Source of the DNA: an uncultured Haliea sp.
GTDB taxonomy: Bacteria > Pseudomonadota > Gammaproteobacteria > Pseudomonadales > Halieaceae
DNA length: 64,000 nucleotides
Assembly (NCBI GenBank): GCA_913061145.1
Contig: CAJXUQ010000020.1
Span: 1-64,000 of the forward strand
Reading direction: 5' to 3'
In this document: piece after piece, positions 39,657 to 48,630 of the stretch
How the letters are laid out: each line of letters starts with the position of its first letter
Position numbering within the stretch: position 1 is the stretch's first letter
Made by a program: the position numbers and the translations under genes
The notes under the pieces: generated by a model
Told to the model about the DNA's origin: nothing
The model's input: the letters and a program-made list of their open reading frames with translations, nothing else
Database searches by the model: none

Positions 39657-39670
39657 GCCTGCCGCCCGCC

Positions 39671-40648
39671 ATGCACGCACATGACCCTGCTGCCCACATC
39701 GCTTCCGCGCAACGCACGATCCGCATGGAGCGCGATGCCATCGCCGAACTCGAAGCACGTATCGGTGCCGGCTTCGCTGGCGCCTGCGAGCTACTGCTCG
39801 CCGTGAAGGGGCGTGTGATCGTAACGGGCATGGGAAAGTCCGGGCATATTGCCAGCAAGATTGCCGCCACCCTGGCAAGCACGGGCACACCCGCCTTTTA
39901 TGTGCATCCAGCGGAGGCGAGCCACGGCGACATCGGCATGATCACTGCGGACGATGCGGTGATTGCCCTTTCCAACAGCGGCCGCTCGCCCGAGGTTGTC
40001 ACACTGCTGCCGCTACTCAAACGGCTCGGCATACCGCTGATCAGCATGACCGGCAATCCCGATTCCCCCCTCGCCGAAGCCTCCGATGCCCACCTGGATA
40101 CGGGCGTACACACGGAAGCCTGCCCGCTGAACCTTGCACCCACCTCCAGCACGACCACTGCGTTGGTCATGGGTGACGCGCTGGCCATCGCGCTACTGGA
40201 AGCACGCGGTTTCACAGCAGAGGATTTCGCCTTTTCACACCCGGGCGGCACGCTGGGTAAAAAGCTGCTCCTCAAGGTTGAGGACATCATGCATACCGGG
40301 GCGGCGATCCCGCGGGTAACACCCGCTACGCCACTGTCCGCGGCGCTGCTGGAAATCAGTCGCAAGGGGCTGGGAATGACCACCGTCACCGGGCCGGAGG
40401 ACACACTGGTGGGAATATTCACCGACGGCGACCTGAGGCGCGCGCTGGACGAGGACGTGGATGTGCGCAACACCCCGATCAGCGACCTGATGACCCGCGG
40501 TGCGAAGACAATCGGGCCCAACATGCTGGCAGCCGAGGCGCTGCGCATTATGGAAGAAAACAAAATCACCTCCCTCGTTGTGCAACGCGGAGGGCGTATG
40601 GTGGGTGTGATTCACTTGATGAACCTTCTGCATGCGGGTATCGCCTGA
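39671..40648 (+). CDS. kdsD: D-arabinose 5-phosphate isomerase KdsD
   Basis: KdsD converts ribulose 5-phosphate to arabinose 5-phosphate, the first step of Kdo synthesis for LPS core. The 325-residue protein has an N-terminal SIS domain (about 35-180) with VTGMGKSGHIASKIAATL and SNSGRSPEV, and the active-site LNLAPTSSTT, followed by two CBS domains (about 210-320, IMHTGAAIPRV and LMTRGAKTIG). It is followed by kdsC one base after its stop. Confidence 0.97.
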   Translation: MHAHDPAAHIASAQRTIRMERDAIAELEARIGAGFAGACELLLAVKGRVIVTGMGKSGHIASKIAATLASTGTPAFYVHPAEASHGDIGMITADDAVIALSNSGRSPEVVTLLPLLKRLGIPLISMTGNPDSPLAEASDAHLDTGVHTEACPLNLAPTSSTTTALVMGDALAIALLEARGFTAEDFAFSHPGGTLGKKLLLKVEDIMHTGAAIPRVTPATPLSAALLEISRKGLGMTTVTGPEDTLVGIFTDGDLRRALDEDVDVRNTPISDLMTRGAKTIGPNMLAAEALRIMEENKITSLVVQRGGRMVGVIHLMNLLHAGIA

Positions 40649-40649
40649 T

Positions 40650-41171
40650 ATGGCCACCGAGCCCCACCCCGCACGGGCTATCCGGCTGCTGGCGCTGGAT
40701 GTCGACGGCGTCCTGAGTGACGGCCGGGTGACCTACGCCAGCGATGGCAGCGAGTTGAAGTCCTTCAATATCAAGGATGGACTGGGTATCAAACTGCTGC
40801 AGCGTTGCGGCATACGGGTGGCGATCATTACCGGCCGCCGTTCGGATATGGTCGCCAGACGGGCCACAGAGCTGGGCATCGTCGACCTGTTCGAGGGCCG
40901 GGAAGACAAGCTCAGTGCACTGCAGGAACTCGGGAAACACCTGGGCCTGGCTCTCACCGAATGTGCCTACATGGGCGACGACCTTCCCGATCTCGGTGCA
41001 ATTTGCGCGGCAGGTATCGGGATGACCGTGTCCGATGCGGTGCCTGAGGTGCGCGCCGCCGCAGACTGGTGCAGCCGCGCCCCGGGCGGTGCGGGGGCCG
41101 TGCGGGAGGCCGCCGAGTGGCTGTTGCAGGCGCGCGGGCAGTGGGACGATCTGCTCATGGAGTTCCGCTAG
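40650..41171 (+). CDS. kdsC: 3-deoxy-D-manno-octulosonate 8-phosphate phosphatase KdsC
   Basis: KdsC dephosphorylates Kdo-8-phosphate to free Kdo. From the ATG at 40650 it has 173 residues and the HAD motifs of this small, cap-less family: DVDGVLSDG (nucleophile Asp and Asp+2), IITGRRS, and YMGDDLPDL. An in-frame ATG at 40632 overlaps kdsD. The stop overlaps the GTG of lptC by one base. Confidence 0.97.
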   Translation: MATEPHPARAIRLLALDVDGVLSDGRVTYASDGSELKSFNIKDGLGIKLLQRCGIRVAIITGRRSDMVARRATELGIVDLFEGREDKLSALQELGKHLGLALTECAYMGDDLPDLGAICAAGIGMTVSDAVPEVRAAADWCSRAPGGAGAVREAAEWLLQARGQWDDLLMEFR

Positions 41172-41731
41172 TGGAGCGCCGCAGACGTCCATGGCTACTG
41201 GCGGCGGCGCTGGTCGGCGTGGCGGCGTGGTACCTGGGTATCACGGGCGGTGGCCCGCTGGAGCGCAAACCCCTGCCGCAACAGGCAGATATTGTGCAGA
41301 CCTATCTGCTAGACTCGCGCAGCCTGACCTATGCGGAAGACGGTCACCTTGCCCATGTCATGGAGGCCGTGCGCGTGGAACATCGGGGTGACGACGAGGT
41401 CTCAGATCTGGAGCAGCCGAGGTTCTACTCGCATGACGGCAACAACCAGACCTGGTCTGCCAGTGCCACCCGCGGTCGACTGAAACACCGGACGAGCATA
41501 CTGATATTACGAAAAGACGTAGTGCTGACTGATGACGAGGCCGGAGGTGTCCTGGAAACCAGCGCCATGACCCTGAACCTGAAACAGCGCACTGCCCGGT
41601 CCAAGGTTCCGGTCAGGGTGACCCAGGGAAACAACGTGCTTACCGCCGATGGAATGTTCGCAGACCTGAAGCGCCAAACCATTCGCCTGATGCCCGGCGT
41701 GGAGGGGATCTATGTTCCTGAAGGCTCCTGA
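41171..41731 (+). CDS. lptC: LPS export protein LptC
   Basis: LptC is a bitopic inner-membrane protein that takes LPS from LptB2FG and hands it to the LptA bridge. The start is a GTG at 41171 overlapping the kdsC stop; the result is 186 residues. A single anchor lies at about 7-24 (WLLAAALVGVAAWYLGIT) and the beta-jellyroll follows, with the family segments YAEDGHLAHVMEAVRVEH and LKQRTARSKVPVRVTQGNN. It overlaps lptA by 20 bases. Confidence 0.93.
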   Translation: MERRRRPWLLAAALVGVAAWYLGITGGGPLERKPLPQQADIVQTYLLDSRSLTYAEDGHLAHVMEAVRVEHRGDDEVSDLEQPRFYSHDGNNQTWSASATRGRLKHRTSILILRKDVVLTDDEAGGVLETSAMTLNLKQRTARSKVPVRVTQGNNVLTADGMFADLKRQTIRLMPGVEGIYVPEGS

Positions 41732-42290
41732 AGGGAGTCGCATTGGCCCACGTGCACTCAGCATCGGGCTTGCGGTGATCAGTCTGCTGCTGGCCAGCGC
41801 CCTACAGGCGCTGCCCAGCGACCGTGAGCAGCCAATTCGAATCAGTGCCGATCAGGCCCTGCGCGATGAGCGCGAGGGCTTTACCGAATACACGGGAAAC
41901 GTGCGCCTGCAGCAGGGCAGCCTGCAGATCCAGGCCAACAAACTCACCATTTTCCATCGCCGCGAGGCCGCTGACCGCATCGTGGCGGAAGGCAGCCCGG
42001 CACGTATGCAGCAGCAACCAGCGGCCGACAAGGCGGTCATTCACGCGGCAGCACTCAGCATCGAGTACTTCAAATCCCAGGAACGGGTGAAGCTCAGCCG
42101 CGAAGCGCGTATTGAGCAGGACGGCTCGATTGTTACCGGCAACACCATCGATTACTTCATGGCGGAGCAACGGGTCCGGGCTGACGCCGGTCGGCGCGAG
42201 GACGGTGGCCGGGTAGAGGTGGTCATCCCTGCCGAGGCGCTGGAAGGCGACGAACAAGAGGCGCAGCGTGGCGCAACTCAGGGCGAGTAA
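41712..42290 (+). CDS. lptA: LPS transport periplasmic protein LptA
   Basis: LptA oligomerises into the periplasmic bridge that carries LPS from LptC to LptD. The 192-residue protein has a signal peptide cleaved near Ala33 (SALQA-LP) and an OstA-like beta-jellyroll starting [25 protein letters not shown] and continuing through [12 protein letters not shown]. The C-terminal tail is acidic and Gln-rich. It overlaps lptC by 20 bases and lptB by 23 bases. Confidence 0.94.
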   Translation: MFLKAPEGSRIGPRALSIGLAVISLLLASALQALPSDREQPIRISADQALRDEREGFTEYTGNVRLQQGSLQIQANKLTIFHRREAADRIVAEGSPARMQQQPAADKAVIHAAALSIEYFKSQERVKLSREARIEQDGSIVTGNTIDYFMAEQRVRADAGRREDGGRVEVVIPAEALEGDEQEAQRGATQGE

Positions 42291-42993
42291 CCTGGCCAAG
42301 GCCTACCGGGGCCGCAAGGTCGTCATCGACGTCTCGCTGGAGATTTCCAGCGGCCAGGTGGTCGGCCTGCTGGGCCCCAATGGCGCGGGTAAAACCACCT
42401 GCTTCTACATGGTGGTCGGCATAATCACGGCAGACGCCGGGCGCATCGAGCTGAATGGCGAAGACATCACGTCTCTGGCGATGCACGACCGGGCGCGTCG
42501 TGGGCTAGGCTACCTGCCCCAGGAAGCCTCCATTTTCCGCAAGTTGAGCGTGCAGGACAATCTGCTCGCCATTCTCGAAACGCGTCCCGACCTGAGCAAG
42601 GCCGAGCGGCTGGCACACTGCGACCGGCTGCTGGAAGAATTCCACCTGACTCACCTGCGCACCAGTCTCGGCCAGGCACTGTCCGGAGGCGAGCGCCGCC
42701 GCGTAGAAATTGCCCGTGCACTGGCGACCGAGCCCGACTTCATCCTGCTTGACGAACCCTTCGCCGGGGTCGACCCGATCTCGGTTTCCGATATCAAGGA
42801 CATCATCATTCATCTGCGCAAGCGCGGCATAGGCGTGTTGATCACGGACCACAACGTCCGCGAAACCCTCGACATCTGCGAGCGTGCCTACATTGTCGGC
42901 GAGGGGCATATCATCGCCGAGGGAAATGCCCAGGAAGTGCTGGAAAACCCCCGCGTACGGAAGGTCTATCTGGGCGAGCACTTCAGGCTCTAG
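42268..42993 (+). CDS. lptB: LPS export ABC transporter ATPase LptB
   Basis: LptB is the cytoplasmic ATPase that drives LPS extraction with LptF and LptG (encoded elsewhere). Starting with GTG at 42268, the 241-residue protein has Walker [10 protein letters not shown] at 36-44, the Q-loop near [12 protein letters not shown], the signature LSGGERRR, Walker [13 protein letters not shown] and the H-loop ITDHNV. These are textbook LptB features, and the gene closes the kds-lpt run before rpoN. Confidence 0.98.
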   Translation: MAQLRASNLAKAYRGRKVVIDVSLEISSGQVVGLLGPNGAGKTTCFYMVVGIITADAGRIELNGEDITSLAMHDRARRGLGYLPQEASIFRKLSVQDNLLAILETRPDLSKAERLAHCDRLLEEFHLTHLRTSLGQALSGGERRRVEIARALATEPDFILLDEPFAGVDPISVSDIKDIIIHLRKRGIGVLITDHNVRETLDICERAYIVGEGHIIAEGNAQEVLENPRVRKVYLGEHFRL

Positions 42994-43055
42994 CGCAGGG
43001 TCCTGCTCCCGCCTCGGGCTCCCACAATCCGCTAAGCAAATTTCGCGCCATTCTG

Positions 43056-43085
43056 TTGCGCGGCAACCTGCGCCAGCGCTACACT
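43056..43085 (+). promoter_or_regulatory. Possible rpoN promoter
   Basis: TTGCGC (43056-43061) and TACACT (43080-43085) with an 18-base spacer lie 50 bases before rpoN in the 141-base lptB-rpoN gap. The match is moderate. rpoN may also be read from the upstream lpt operon. Confidence 0.35.
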
Positions 43086-43134
43086 GGCGTCACAGCCAAC
43101 CCGCGGCGGTACCCGGGATGAATCCAGTACGTTG

Positions 43135-44622
43135 ATGAAACAGTCGCTTCAACTCAAGCTTGGCCAACAGCTGACAATGACGCCGCAGCTGCAGCAGGCC
43201 ATCAAGCTGCTGCAGCTGAGCACCCTGGATTTGCAGCAGGAGATCCAGCAGGCGCTGGACAGCAACCCACTGCTGGAGCTTGCCGAGGACGACTACGACG
43301 CCGAGGCTGAAGCCCGCGCGCTGGCGACTGAGAACAGTCAGTCCACCGGAGAAGCCACACCGGAACAGGCCGAGCGCGACGTCGCCGCAAGCGCCGACGA
43401 ATGGCAAACCGACACCCTCCCCGATGAACTGCCCGTGGACACCCAGTGGGATGACCTGCTGCCCTCCTCGTCGGCTCCCGCGAGTCAGGGGGAGGACGCG
43501 TTTGACGGCGATTTTGACGCGCGCAACAATGCCCGCGACAGTCTGCAGGACCAGCTGCTCTGGCAACTGAACCTGACTCGCCTGTCAGACACCGATCGCA
43601 TCATCGCCATGGCCATTATCGATGCGACCGACGCCAACGGTCGCCTGCAGAGCAGCGTCGAGGATATCCACGAGTCCCTGACGCCGGATCTGGACATCGA
43701 CCTCGACGAGGTCGTGGCAGTGCTGCACTGCCTGCAGCAGTTTGAACCGGCCGGGGTCTGTACACGCGACCTGCAGGAATGCCTGCTTGTGCAACTGCAA
43801 CAGCTTCCCCCGGGGACACCCTGCGTGGAACAGGCGCGGCTGATGATCAGCCGGCACATGGCACAACTGGGCAGCGGAGACTACAAGCAGATCATGCGCC
43901 GTATGCGCCTCAGCGAAGCACAGCTGAAAGAAGTGCTAGACCTGATCCGCACCCTCGACCCAAACCCGGGGCAAAGCGTCGGCGAAGACACCACGGAGTA
44001 CGTGGTTCCCGATGTCTTCGTGAGCAAGCGCAACGGCCGCTGGGTGGTCGAGCTCAACCCTGACATCGCCCCCAAGCTGCGCATCAATGACAGCTACGCC
44101 AGCCTGATACGTCGCGCCGACAGCAGCGCCGACAACACCTTCCTGAAGGACAACCTCCAGGAAGCGCGCTGGTTCCTGAAGAGCCTGCACAGCCGCAACG
44201 AAACGCTGATGAAAGTGGCGAGCAAGATCGTGGAACACCAGCGCAATTTCCTTGAGTATGGCGAAGAAGCCATGAAGCCGTTGGTGCTGCATGACATTGC
44301 GGAAGCCATCGAGATGCACGAATCGACCATATCCCGCGCCACGACACGCAAGTACATGCACACGCCGAGGGGTATCTTCGAACTGAAATATTTCTTTTCC
44401 AGCCATGTGGGCACGACTGAGGGTGGCGAGGCCTCTTCCACCGCCATCAAGGCGCTGATTCGCAAGCTGGTGGCAGCGGAAAACCCGCGCAAACCGCTCA
44501 GCGACAGCAAGATTGCGGCCGTATTGGAGGAGCAGGGTTTGCAGGTGGCCCGCCGTACCGTGGCCAAATATCGCGAGATGCTGATGATCCCGCCCTCCAA
44601 TGAGCGCAAGAGATTGGTCTAG
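43135..44622 (+). CDS. rpoN: RNA polymerase sigma-54 factor RpoN
   Basis: RpoN directs transcription from -24/-12 promoters with AAA+ activators, controlling nitrogen, motility and other functions. The start is the ATG at 43135, directly after an in-frame TTG; 495 residues. Region I is the Gln/Leu-rich [19 protein letters not shown]; region II is acidic (about 60-120); the helix-turn-helix and the RpoN box [16 protein letters not shown] at the C terminus are complete. It precedes hpf, ptsN, rapZ and npr, the standard cluster. Confidence 0.98.
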   Translation: MKQSLQLKLGQQLTMTPQLQQAIKLLQLSTLDLQQEIQQALDSNPLLELAEDDYDAEAEARALATENSQSTGEATPEQAERDVAASADEWQTDTLPDELPVDTQWDDLLPSSSAPASQGEDAFDGDFDARNNARDSLQDQLLWQLNLTRLSDTDRIIAMAIIDATDANGRLQSSVEDIHESLTPDLDIDLDEVVAVLHCLQQFEPAGVCTRDLQECLLVQLQQLPPGTPCVEQARLMISRHMAQLGSGDYKQIMRRMRLSEAQLKEVLDLIRTLDPNPGQSVGEDTTEYVVPDVFVSKRNGRWVVELNPDIAPKLRINDSYASLIRRADSSADNTFLKDNLQEARWFLKSLHSRNETLMKVASKIVEHQRNFLEYGEEAMKPLVLHDIAEAIEMHESTISRATTRKYMHTPRGIFELKYFFSSHVGTTEGGEASSTAIKALIRKLVAAENPRKPLSDSKIAAVLEEQGLQVARRTVAKYREMLMIPPSNERKRLV

Positions 44623-44631
44623 ACTATCAGT

Positions 44632-44678
44632 GTACTGCCCGGCAGTACTTTGTCAGGTTGCCGCTGGCAGAAAGCGGC
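44632..44678 (+). other. Two stem-loops in the rpoN-hpf leader
   Basis: GTACTGCC and GGCAGTAC form a near-perfect inverted repeat at 44632-44648, starting 10 bases after the rpoN stop, and GCCGCT/AGCGGC form a second hairpin at 44660-44678. The first is followed by CTTTGTC but not a clear T-run. They may partly terminate rpoN transcripts or stabilise a separate hpf message. Confidence 0.45.
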
Positions 44679-44729
44679 ACACCGGTTCCGGGCGACCAGC
44701 CCGGCTTTCATGAGAAGAAGGAGTCAGGT

Positions 44730-45017
44730 ATGCAATTGAACGTCAGCGGACACCACGTAGAGGTTACTCATGCGCTGCGTGAATATGTGGAGAGTAAGTT
44801 CGAGCGCCTGCAGCGACATTTTGACCAGATAACCAATACCGAAGTCACCCTGATTGTGGAAAAAATGGTGCAGAAGGCCGAGGCCAACGTGCACATTTCA
44901 GGCGCGGATATCTTTGCCGCAGCGGAGTCAGAGGACATGTATGCAGCGATTGACGCACTGGCGGACAAGCTCGACCGCCAGCTCATCAAACACAAAGAAA
45001 AGGCGCGAGCCCGTTAG
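44730..45017 (+). CDS. hpf: Ribosome hibernation-promoting factor HPF (short form)
   Basis: HPF binds the decoding and tRNA sites of idle ribosomes and, in the short form, acts with RMF to form 100S dimers. The ATG at 44730 has AGAAGGAG upstream and yields 95 residues, the length of E. coli HPF. Family residues are MQLNVSGHHVEVTHALREYV and DMYAAIDALADKLDRQLIKHKEK. It follows rpoN after 107 bases and precedes ptsN by 8. Confidence 0.97.
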   Translation: MQLNVSGHHVEVTHALREYVESKFERLQRHFDQITNTEVTLIVEKMVQKAEANVHISGADIFAAAESEDMYAAIDALADKLDRQLIKHKEKARAR

Positions 45018-45025
45018 GAACTTTC

Positions 45026-45484
45026 ATGCACGTTCTTTCTGAACTGCTGACGCCGGGGCGCACGGTCTGCCGTGCCCCCGGCAGCAGTAAAAAAAGGCTC
45101 TTTGAAACGCTGGCCAGCGTCGTCAGCGAGAACAGCCCGGAGCTCGCGGAGGCGGATATCTTCGCCCAGCTCATCGCGCGCGAACGCCTGGGCAGTACCG
45201 GTCTTGGCGCCGGCATTGCCATTCCGCATTGCCGTATCGCCAATTGCAGCCAGCCCATCGGTTGCCTGGTCACGCTGGAGGAGCCCATTGACTTTGACGC
45301 ACCGGACGATTTGCCGGTGGATATCCTGTTTGTGCTGCTGGTGCCCGAAGAGGCCCACCAGGCCCACCTGGACATCCTGGCACGCATCGCCCGCCTGTTC
45401 AGTCAGTCCAGCTTCTGCGACGCATTGCGTGATGCCCCCGACAGTGCCACGCTGTTCCAGCGCGCGACCGAGTGGCAGGCCTGA
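45026..45484 (+). CDS. ptsN: PTS-Ntr EIIA component PtsN
   Basis: PtsN is the terminal phosphoacceptor of the nitrogen-related phosphotransferase system and regulates potassium and envelope functions by protein contact. The 152-residue EIIA fold has the phosphorylated His68 in the motif GAGIAIPHCRI. It lies between hpf and rapZ; npr, its phosphodonor, is encoded two genes on. ptsP (EI-Ntr) is not in this window. Confidence 0.97.
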   Translation: MHVLSELLTPGRTVCRAPGSSKKRLFETLASVVSENSPELAEADIFAQLIARERLGSTGLGAGIAIPHCRIANCSQPIGCLVTLEEPIDFDAPDDLPVDILFVLLVPEEAHQAHLDILARIARLFSQSSFCDALRDAPDSATLFQRATEWQA

Positions 45485-45492
45485 CCCGCGCC

Positions 45493-46347
45493 ATGCACCT
45501 GGTAATCATCTCAGGCCGCTCGGGGTCCGGCAAAAGTACCGCCCTGCACCAGTTGGAAGACGAGGGGTTTTACTGCATTGACAACCTCCCCGCGGCCCTG
45601 CTGCCTGCCTTGGTCGATGAGGCCAGCCGCCCGGGCTTTGAGCATTTCCGCGGTGCTGCGGTGTGCATTGATGCACGCAACGCCTGGCGCAATCTCGAAG
45701 ACTTTAACGCCATCGTCGACGCACTGCCGGACAGTGTGCGCAGCGAAATCCTGTTTCTGGACGCGCAGGACAGCGTGCTGATCAAGCGGTTCAGCGAAAC
45801 CCGGCGCAAACACCCCTTGAGTGGCGAGCAGATGCCGCTGGCGGAAGCCATCGAGCGCGAACGCGAGCTGCTTGAACCCATCGCCAGTGCCGCTGCGCTG
45901 GTGCTGGACACCAGCCAGCTGACCATCTACGAACTGCGGGATGCCGTGCGGCAGCGGCTGATCGGCGAAAGTTCGGGCAGCATGTCGGTACTGATACAGT
46001 CCTTTGGCTTCAAACGCGGCGTGCCGACGGATGCTGATCTGGTGTTCGATGTGCGCATGCTGCCCAACCCCCACTGGGTGAAAGAACTGCGCCTGCAGAA
46101 TGGGCTTGACACGGAAGTGCGGGACTTTCTCGAAGCACAGCCGATGACCGGCGAGTTGTTCGACAGCATTTGCGAATATCTGGATCGCTGGCTGCCGCAG
46201 TACCGGGACAGCAACCGCAGCTACATGACCGTGGCGATCGGTTGTACCGGTGGCCAACATCGGTCAGTATATCTTGCGGCCAGGCTCTACCAGCACTACA
46301 AGGAGCAGTACCCGCAGGTTCATATTCGCCACCGGGAACTGCAGTAA
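45493..46347 (+). CDS. rapZ: RNase adapter protein RapZ
   Basis: RapZ binds glucosamine 6-phosphate and, in E. coli, guides RNase E to the small RNA GlmZ to tune GlmS. The ATG at 45493 gives 284 residues; an in-frame start at 45472 overlaps ptsN. The N-terminal P-loop GRSGSGKS is at 8-15 and a DxxG-like box lies near CIDNLPAALLP. The C-terminal domain holds IGCTGGQHRSVYLA and MLPNPHWVKELR, the sugar-phosphate and RNA-binding part. Confidence 0.97.
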   Translation: MHLVIISGRSGSGKSTALHQLEDEGFYCIDNLPAALLPALVDEASRPGFEHFRGAAVCIDARNAWRNLEDFNAIVDALPDSVRSEILFLDAQDSVLIKRFSETRRKHPLSGEQMPLAEAIERERELLEPIASAAALVLDTSQLTIYELRDAVRQRLIGESSGSMSVLIQSFGFKRGVPTDADLVFDVRMLPNPHWVKELRLQNGLDTEVRDFLEAQPMTGELFDSICEYLDRWLPQYRDSNRSYMTVAIGCTGGQHRSVYLAARLYQHYKEQYPQVHIRHRELQ

Positions 46348-46349
46348 CC

Positions 46350-46619
46350 GTGATTCAAGCGCAACTGACCATCATCAACAAACTCGGGCTGCATGCACGT
46401 GCCGCCGCCAAGTTCGTCAGCTGTACCGCGGGCTACAGCAGCACTGTGCGGGCCGGCCGCAACGGCGAGATGGTCGACGGCAAGAGCATCATGTCCATCA
46501 TGATGCTGGCGGCGGGGCAAGGCACGGTGCTCGACATCGAGGTCGATGGCCACGATGAGGAAGCCGCACTCGAGGCGTTGCGCACGCTGGTTGAGAACCG
46601 CTTTGATGAAGGTGAATAG
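46350..46619 (+). CDS. npr: PTS-Ntr phosphocarrier protein NPr
   Basis: NPr (PtsO) passes phosphate from EI-Ntr to PtsN. The start is a GTG at 46350, 2 bases after the rapZ stop, giving 89 residues. The active His15 is in KLGLHARAAA and the HPr-like DGKSIMSIMMLAAGQG segment, with the Ser near residue 47, follows. It ends the rpoN-hpf-ptsN-rapZ-npr cluster. Confidence 0.96.
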   Translation: MIQAQLTIINKLGLHARAAAKFVSCTAGYSSTVRAGRNGEMVDGKSIMSIMMLAAGQGTVLDIEVDGHDEEAALEALRTLVENRFDEGE

Positions 46620-46641
46620 GTCACACTGACTCCCCGCCACA

Positions 46642-46670
46642 TTGTTACGCCCGGCGCTTTGCCGGATAAT
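46642..46670 (+). promoter_or_regulatory. Predicted mgtE promoter
   Basis: TTGTTA (46642-46647), a 17-base spacer and GATAAT (46665-46670) lie in the npr-mgtE gap. The expected transcript would begin near 46677 and leave a leader of only about 40 bases, too short for a magnesium riboswitch. Confidence 0.5.
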
Positions 46671-46715
46671 CTGCGCTGCATTGCCACCAGCCCCTTTTCC
46701 GCGGACCCGTAAGCC

Positions 46716-48065
46716 ATGGCGCAGCCCTCATCATCACAGGCAAGACTCGAACGCCTGTCCCACGCGCTGGGGAGTGGCACGTTTGCCGATGTCAAACGCA
46801 TGCTCAACGGTCTGCCTGCTGCCGATGTCGCCCACCTGCTGGAATCCTCGCCGCCCAAATTCCGCCATATCCTGTGGCAGATGGTGGAACTGGAGAACGA
46901 GGGGGACGTCATCAACGAGCTTGGCGACGAGCTCCGCGTACACTTCCTCAGCGACATGGATGCCGCGGAAGTCGCCCAGATTACCGAACACCTGCAGGAC
47001 GACGATCTCGCCGACATCCTGCAGCAGCTCCCGGACCGCATAACGCGGGAAGTTCTCGACTCGATGGACCACCGGGACCGTGCCCGTCTGGAACAGGTCA
47101 TGAACTATCCGGACGACACTGCCGGCGGCCTGATGAGTACCGACACCATCACCATCCGCCCGCCATTGACGCTGGATGTGGTGCTGCGCTATCTGCGCCG
47201 ACACACCGAGATACCTGCCATGACCGACAATCTGATTGTCGTCAATCGCAATGATCAGTTTATCGGCCTGTTGCCGCTGAACACGCTGTTGGTGTCCGAC
47301 CCCTCGGCCACCGTGCGGGAAATGATGCTCACTGATGTTCCACCGATTCCTGCCTCCATGCCGGACGATGAAGTGGCGCGTCTGTTCGAGCGCAATGACT
47401 GGGTCTCGGCCCCGGTAGTGGATGACGACGGACGCCTGCTTGGCCGTATCACCATTGACGACGTGGTCGACGTGATCCGGGAAGACGCCGATCACTCGCT
47501 GACGTCGATGGCCGGCCTGGCTGAAGATACCGACACCTTCGCGCCAGTACTCAACACAGCCAGCAGGCGTGCCATCTGGCTGGGAATCAACCTGGTCACA
47601 GCATTCATTGCCGCCTCGGTCATCAACATTTTTCAGGATACCATCGAAAAAGTAGTGGCGCTGGCGGTGCTGATGCCGATTGTGGCCTCAATGGGGGGCA
47701 TCGCCGGGACCCAGACGCTGACGGTGATGGTACGCGGTATCGCCCTGGGACAGGTCAGCAAGAACAACGAATCCTGGCTGATCCACCGTGAGGTGGGGGC
47801 GGGTATCCTCAATGGCCTGTTGTGGGCAGCCGTGGTGGCAGTAGCCGCGTCCGCCTGGTTTCAGGACTGGACCCTGGGCCTGATCATCGCCCTGGCCATC
47901 ATCATCAACCTGGTCACGGCCGCGTTTACCGGCGCGGCCCTGCCCCTGCTGCTGAAGCGACTTACAATCGATCCGGCCCTGGCGGGTGGCGTAGTGCTGA
48001 CTACGGTCACTGACGTGGTCGGATTCTTCTCATTCCTCGGCCTGGCGACCTGGTTTTATGCCTGA
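46716..48065 (+). CDS. mgtE: Magnesium transporter MgtE
   Basis: MgtE is a dimeric Mg2+ channel gated by intracellular magnesium. The 449-residue protein has the helical MgtE N domain (about 30-130, HLLESSPPKFRHILWQ and DDDLADILQQLP), two CBS domains (about 140-260, MSTDTITIRPPLTL and MLTDVPPIPASM), a connecting helix and about five membrane segments from residue 285, including MGGIAGTQTLTVMVRGIALGQ. It overlaps darP by 8 bases. Confidence 0.97.
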   Translation: MAQPSSSQARLERLSHALGSGTFADVKRMLNGLPAADVAHLLESSPPKFRHILWQMVELENEGDVINELGDELRVHFLSDMDAAEVAQITEHLQDDDLADILQQLPDRITREVLDSMDHRDRARLEQVMNYPDDTAGGLMSTDTITIRPPLTLDVVLRYLRRHTEIPAMTDNLIVVNRNDQFIGLLPLNTLLVSDPSATVREMMLTDVPPIPASMPDDEVARLFERNDWVSAPVVDDDGRLLGRITIDDVVDVIREDADHSLTSMAGLAEDTDTFAPVLNTASRRAIWLGINLVTAFIAASVINIFQDTIEKVVALAVLMPIVASMGGIAGTQTLTVMVRGIALGQVSKNNESWLIHREVGAGILNGLLWAAVVAVAASAWFQDWTLGLIIALAIIINLVTAAFTGAALPLLLKRLTIDPALAGGVVLTTVTDVVGFFSFLGLATWFYA

Positions 48066-48630
48066 TTACACCCCTACCGATGAGCATGACGATTTCGAGC
48101 CGCCCAGTAAAAGTGAGCTGAAGCGGCGCATGACCGCGCTGCAGAATCTGGGCGAAGCACTCACCGCGCTCAGCGACAAGCAGTTGCAGAAGGTACCGAT
48201 TGAGGACACTCGCCTGCTGGAAGCCATCGCCGAGGCCCAACGCATTACATCCAACAGCGCCCGGCGCCGTCACCTGCAGTTCATCGGCAAACTCATGCGC
48301 GACATCGATGCCGAGCCGATTGCTGCCGCGCTGAGCGCCATGCATCAGGAGCAGCATCGGGCCGCAGCCCATTTCCAGGGGCTGGAGGCTCTGCGGGACC
48401 GGCTACTCAGCGAAGGCCCGGATGTTATCGGCGACGTCGTCGAGCGCTGGCCCGATACCGACCGTCAACACCTGCGCAATTTGCTGCTGCAAGCCCAGCG
48501 TGAACAGAAACGCGGCCAGGCACCGGCGGCTGCACGCAAGCTGTTTCGCTATTTGCGCGAGCTGGCGTCGGCTGCCGGCGATGGCGATGCGCTGGATGCT
48601 GCAGCAGACGGCGACGACGACGAATCCTGA
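48058..48630 (+). CDS. darP: Ribosome biogenesis factor DarP (YjgA)
   Basis: DarP (YjgA) binds pre-50S particles and promotes 23S rRNA maturation. The 190-residue protein shows EPPSKSELKRRMTALQNLGEAL, RRRHLQFIGKLMRDID and the DRQHLRNLLLQAQREQKRG segment that define the family. It overlaps mgtE by 8 bases upstream. Its Asp-rich last 27 codons overlap the 3' end of yhdP on the other strand by 82 bases. Confidence 0.95.
   Translation: MPDYTPTDEHDDFEPPSKSELKRRMTALQNLGEALTALSDKQLQKVPIEDTRLLEAIAEAQRITSNSARRRHLQFIGKLMRDIDAEPIAAALSAMHQEQHRAAAHFQGLEALRDRLLSEGPDVIGDVVERWPDTDRQHLRNLLLQAQREQKRGQAPAAARKLFRYLRELASAAGDGDALDAAADGDDDES

Noticed and set aside
46671-46715. Possible magnesium riboswitch before mgtE
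   Set aside because: The leader expected from the predicted promoter is only about 40 bases and shows no multi-helix structure.
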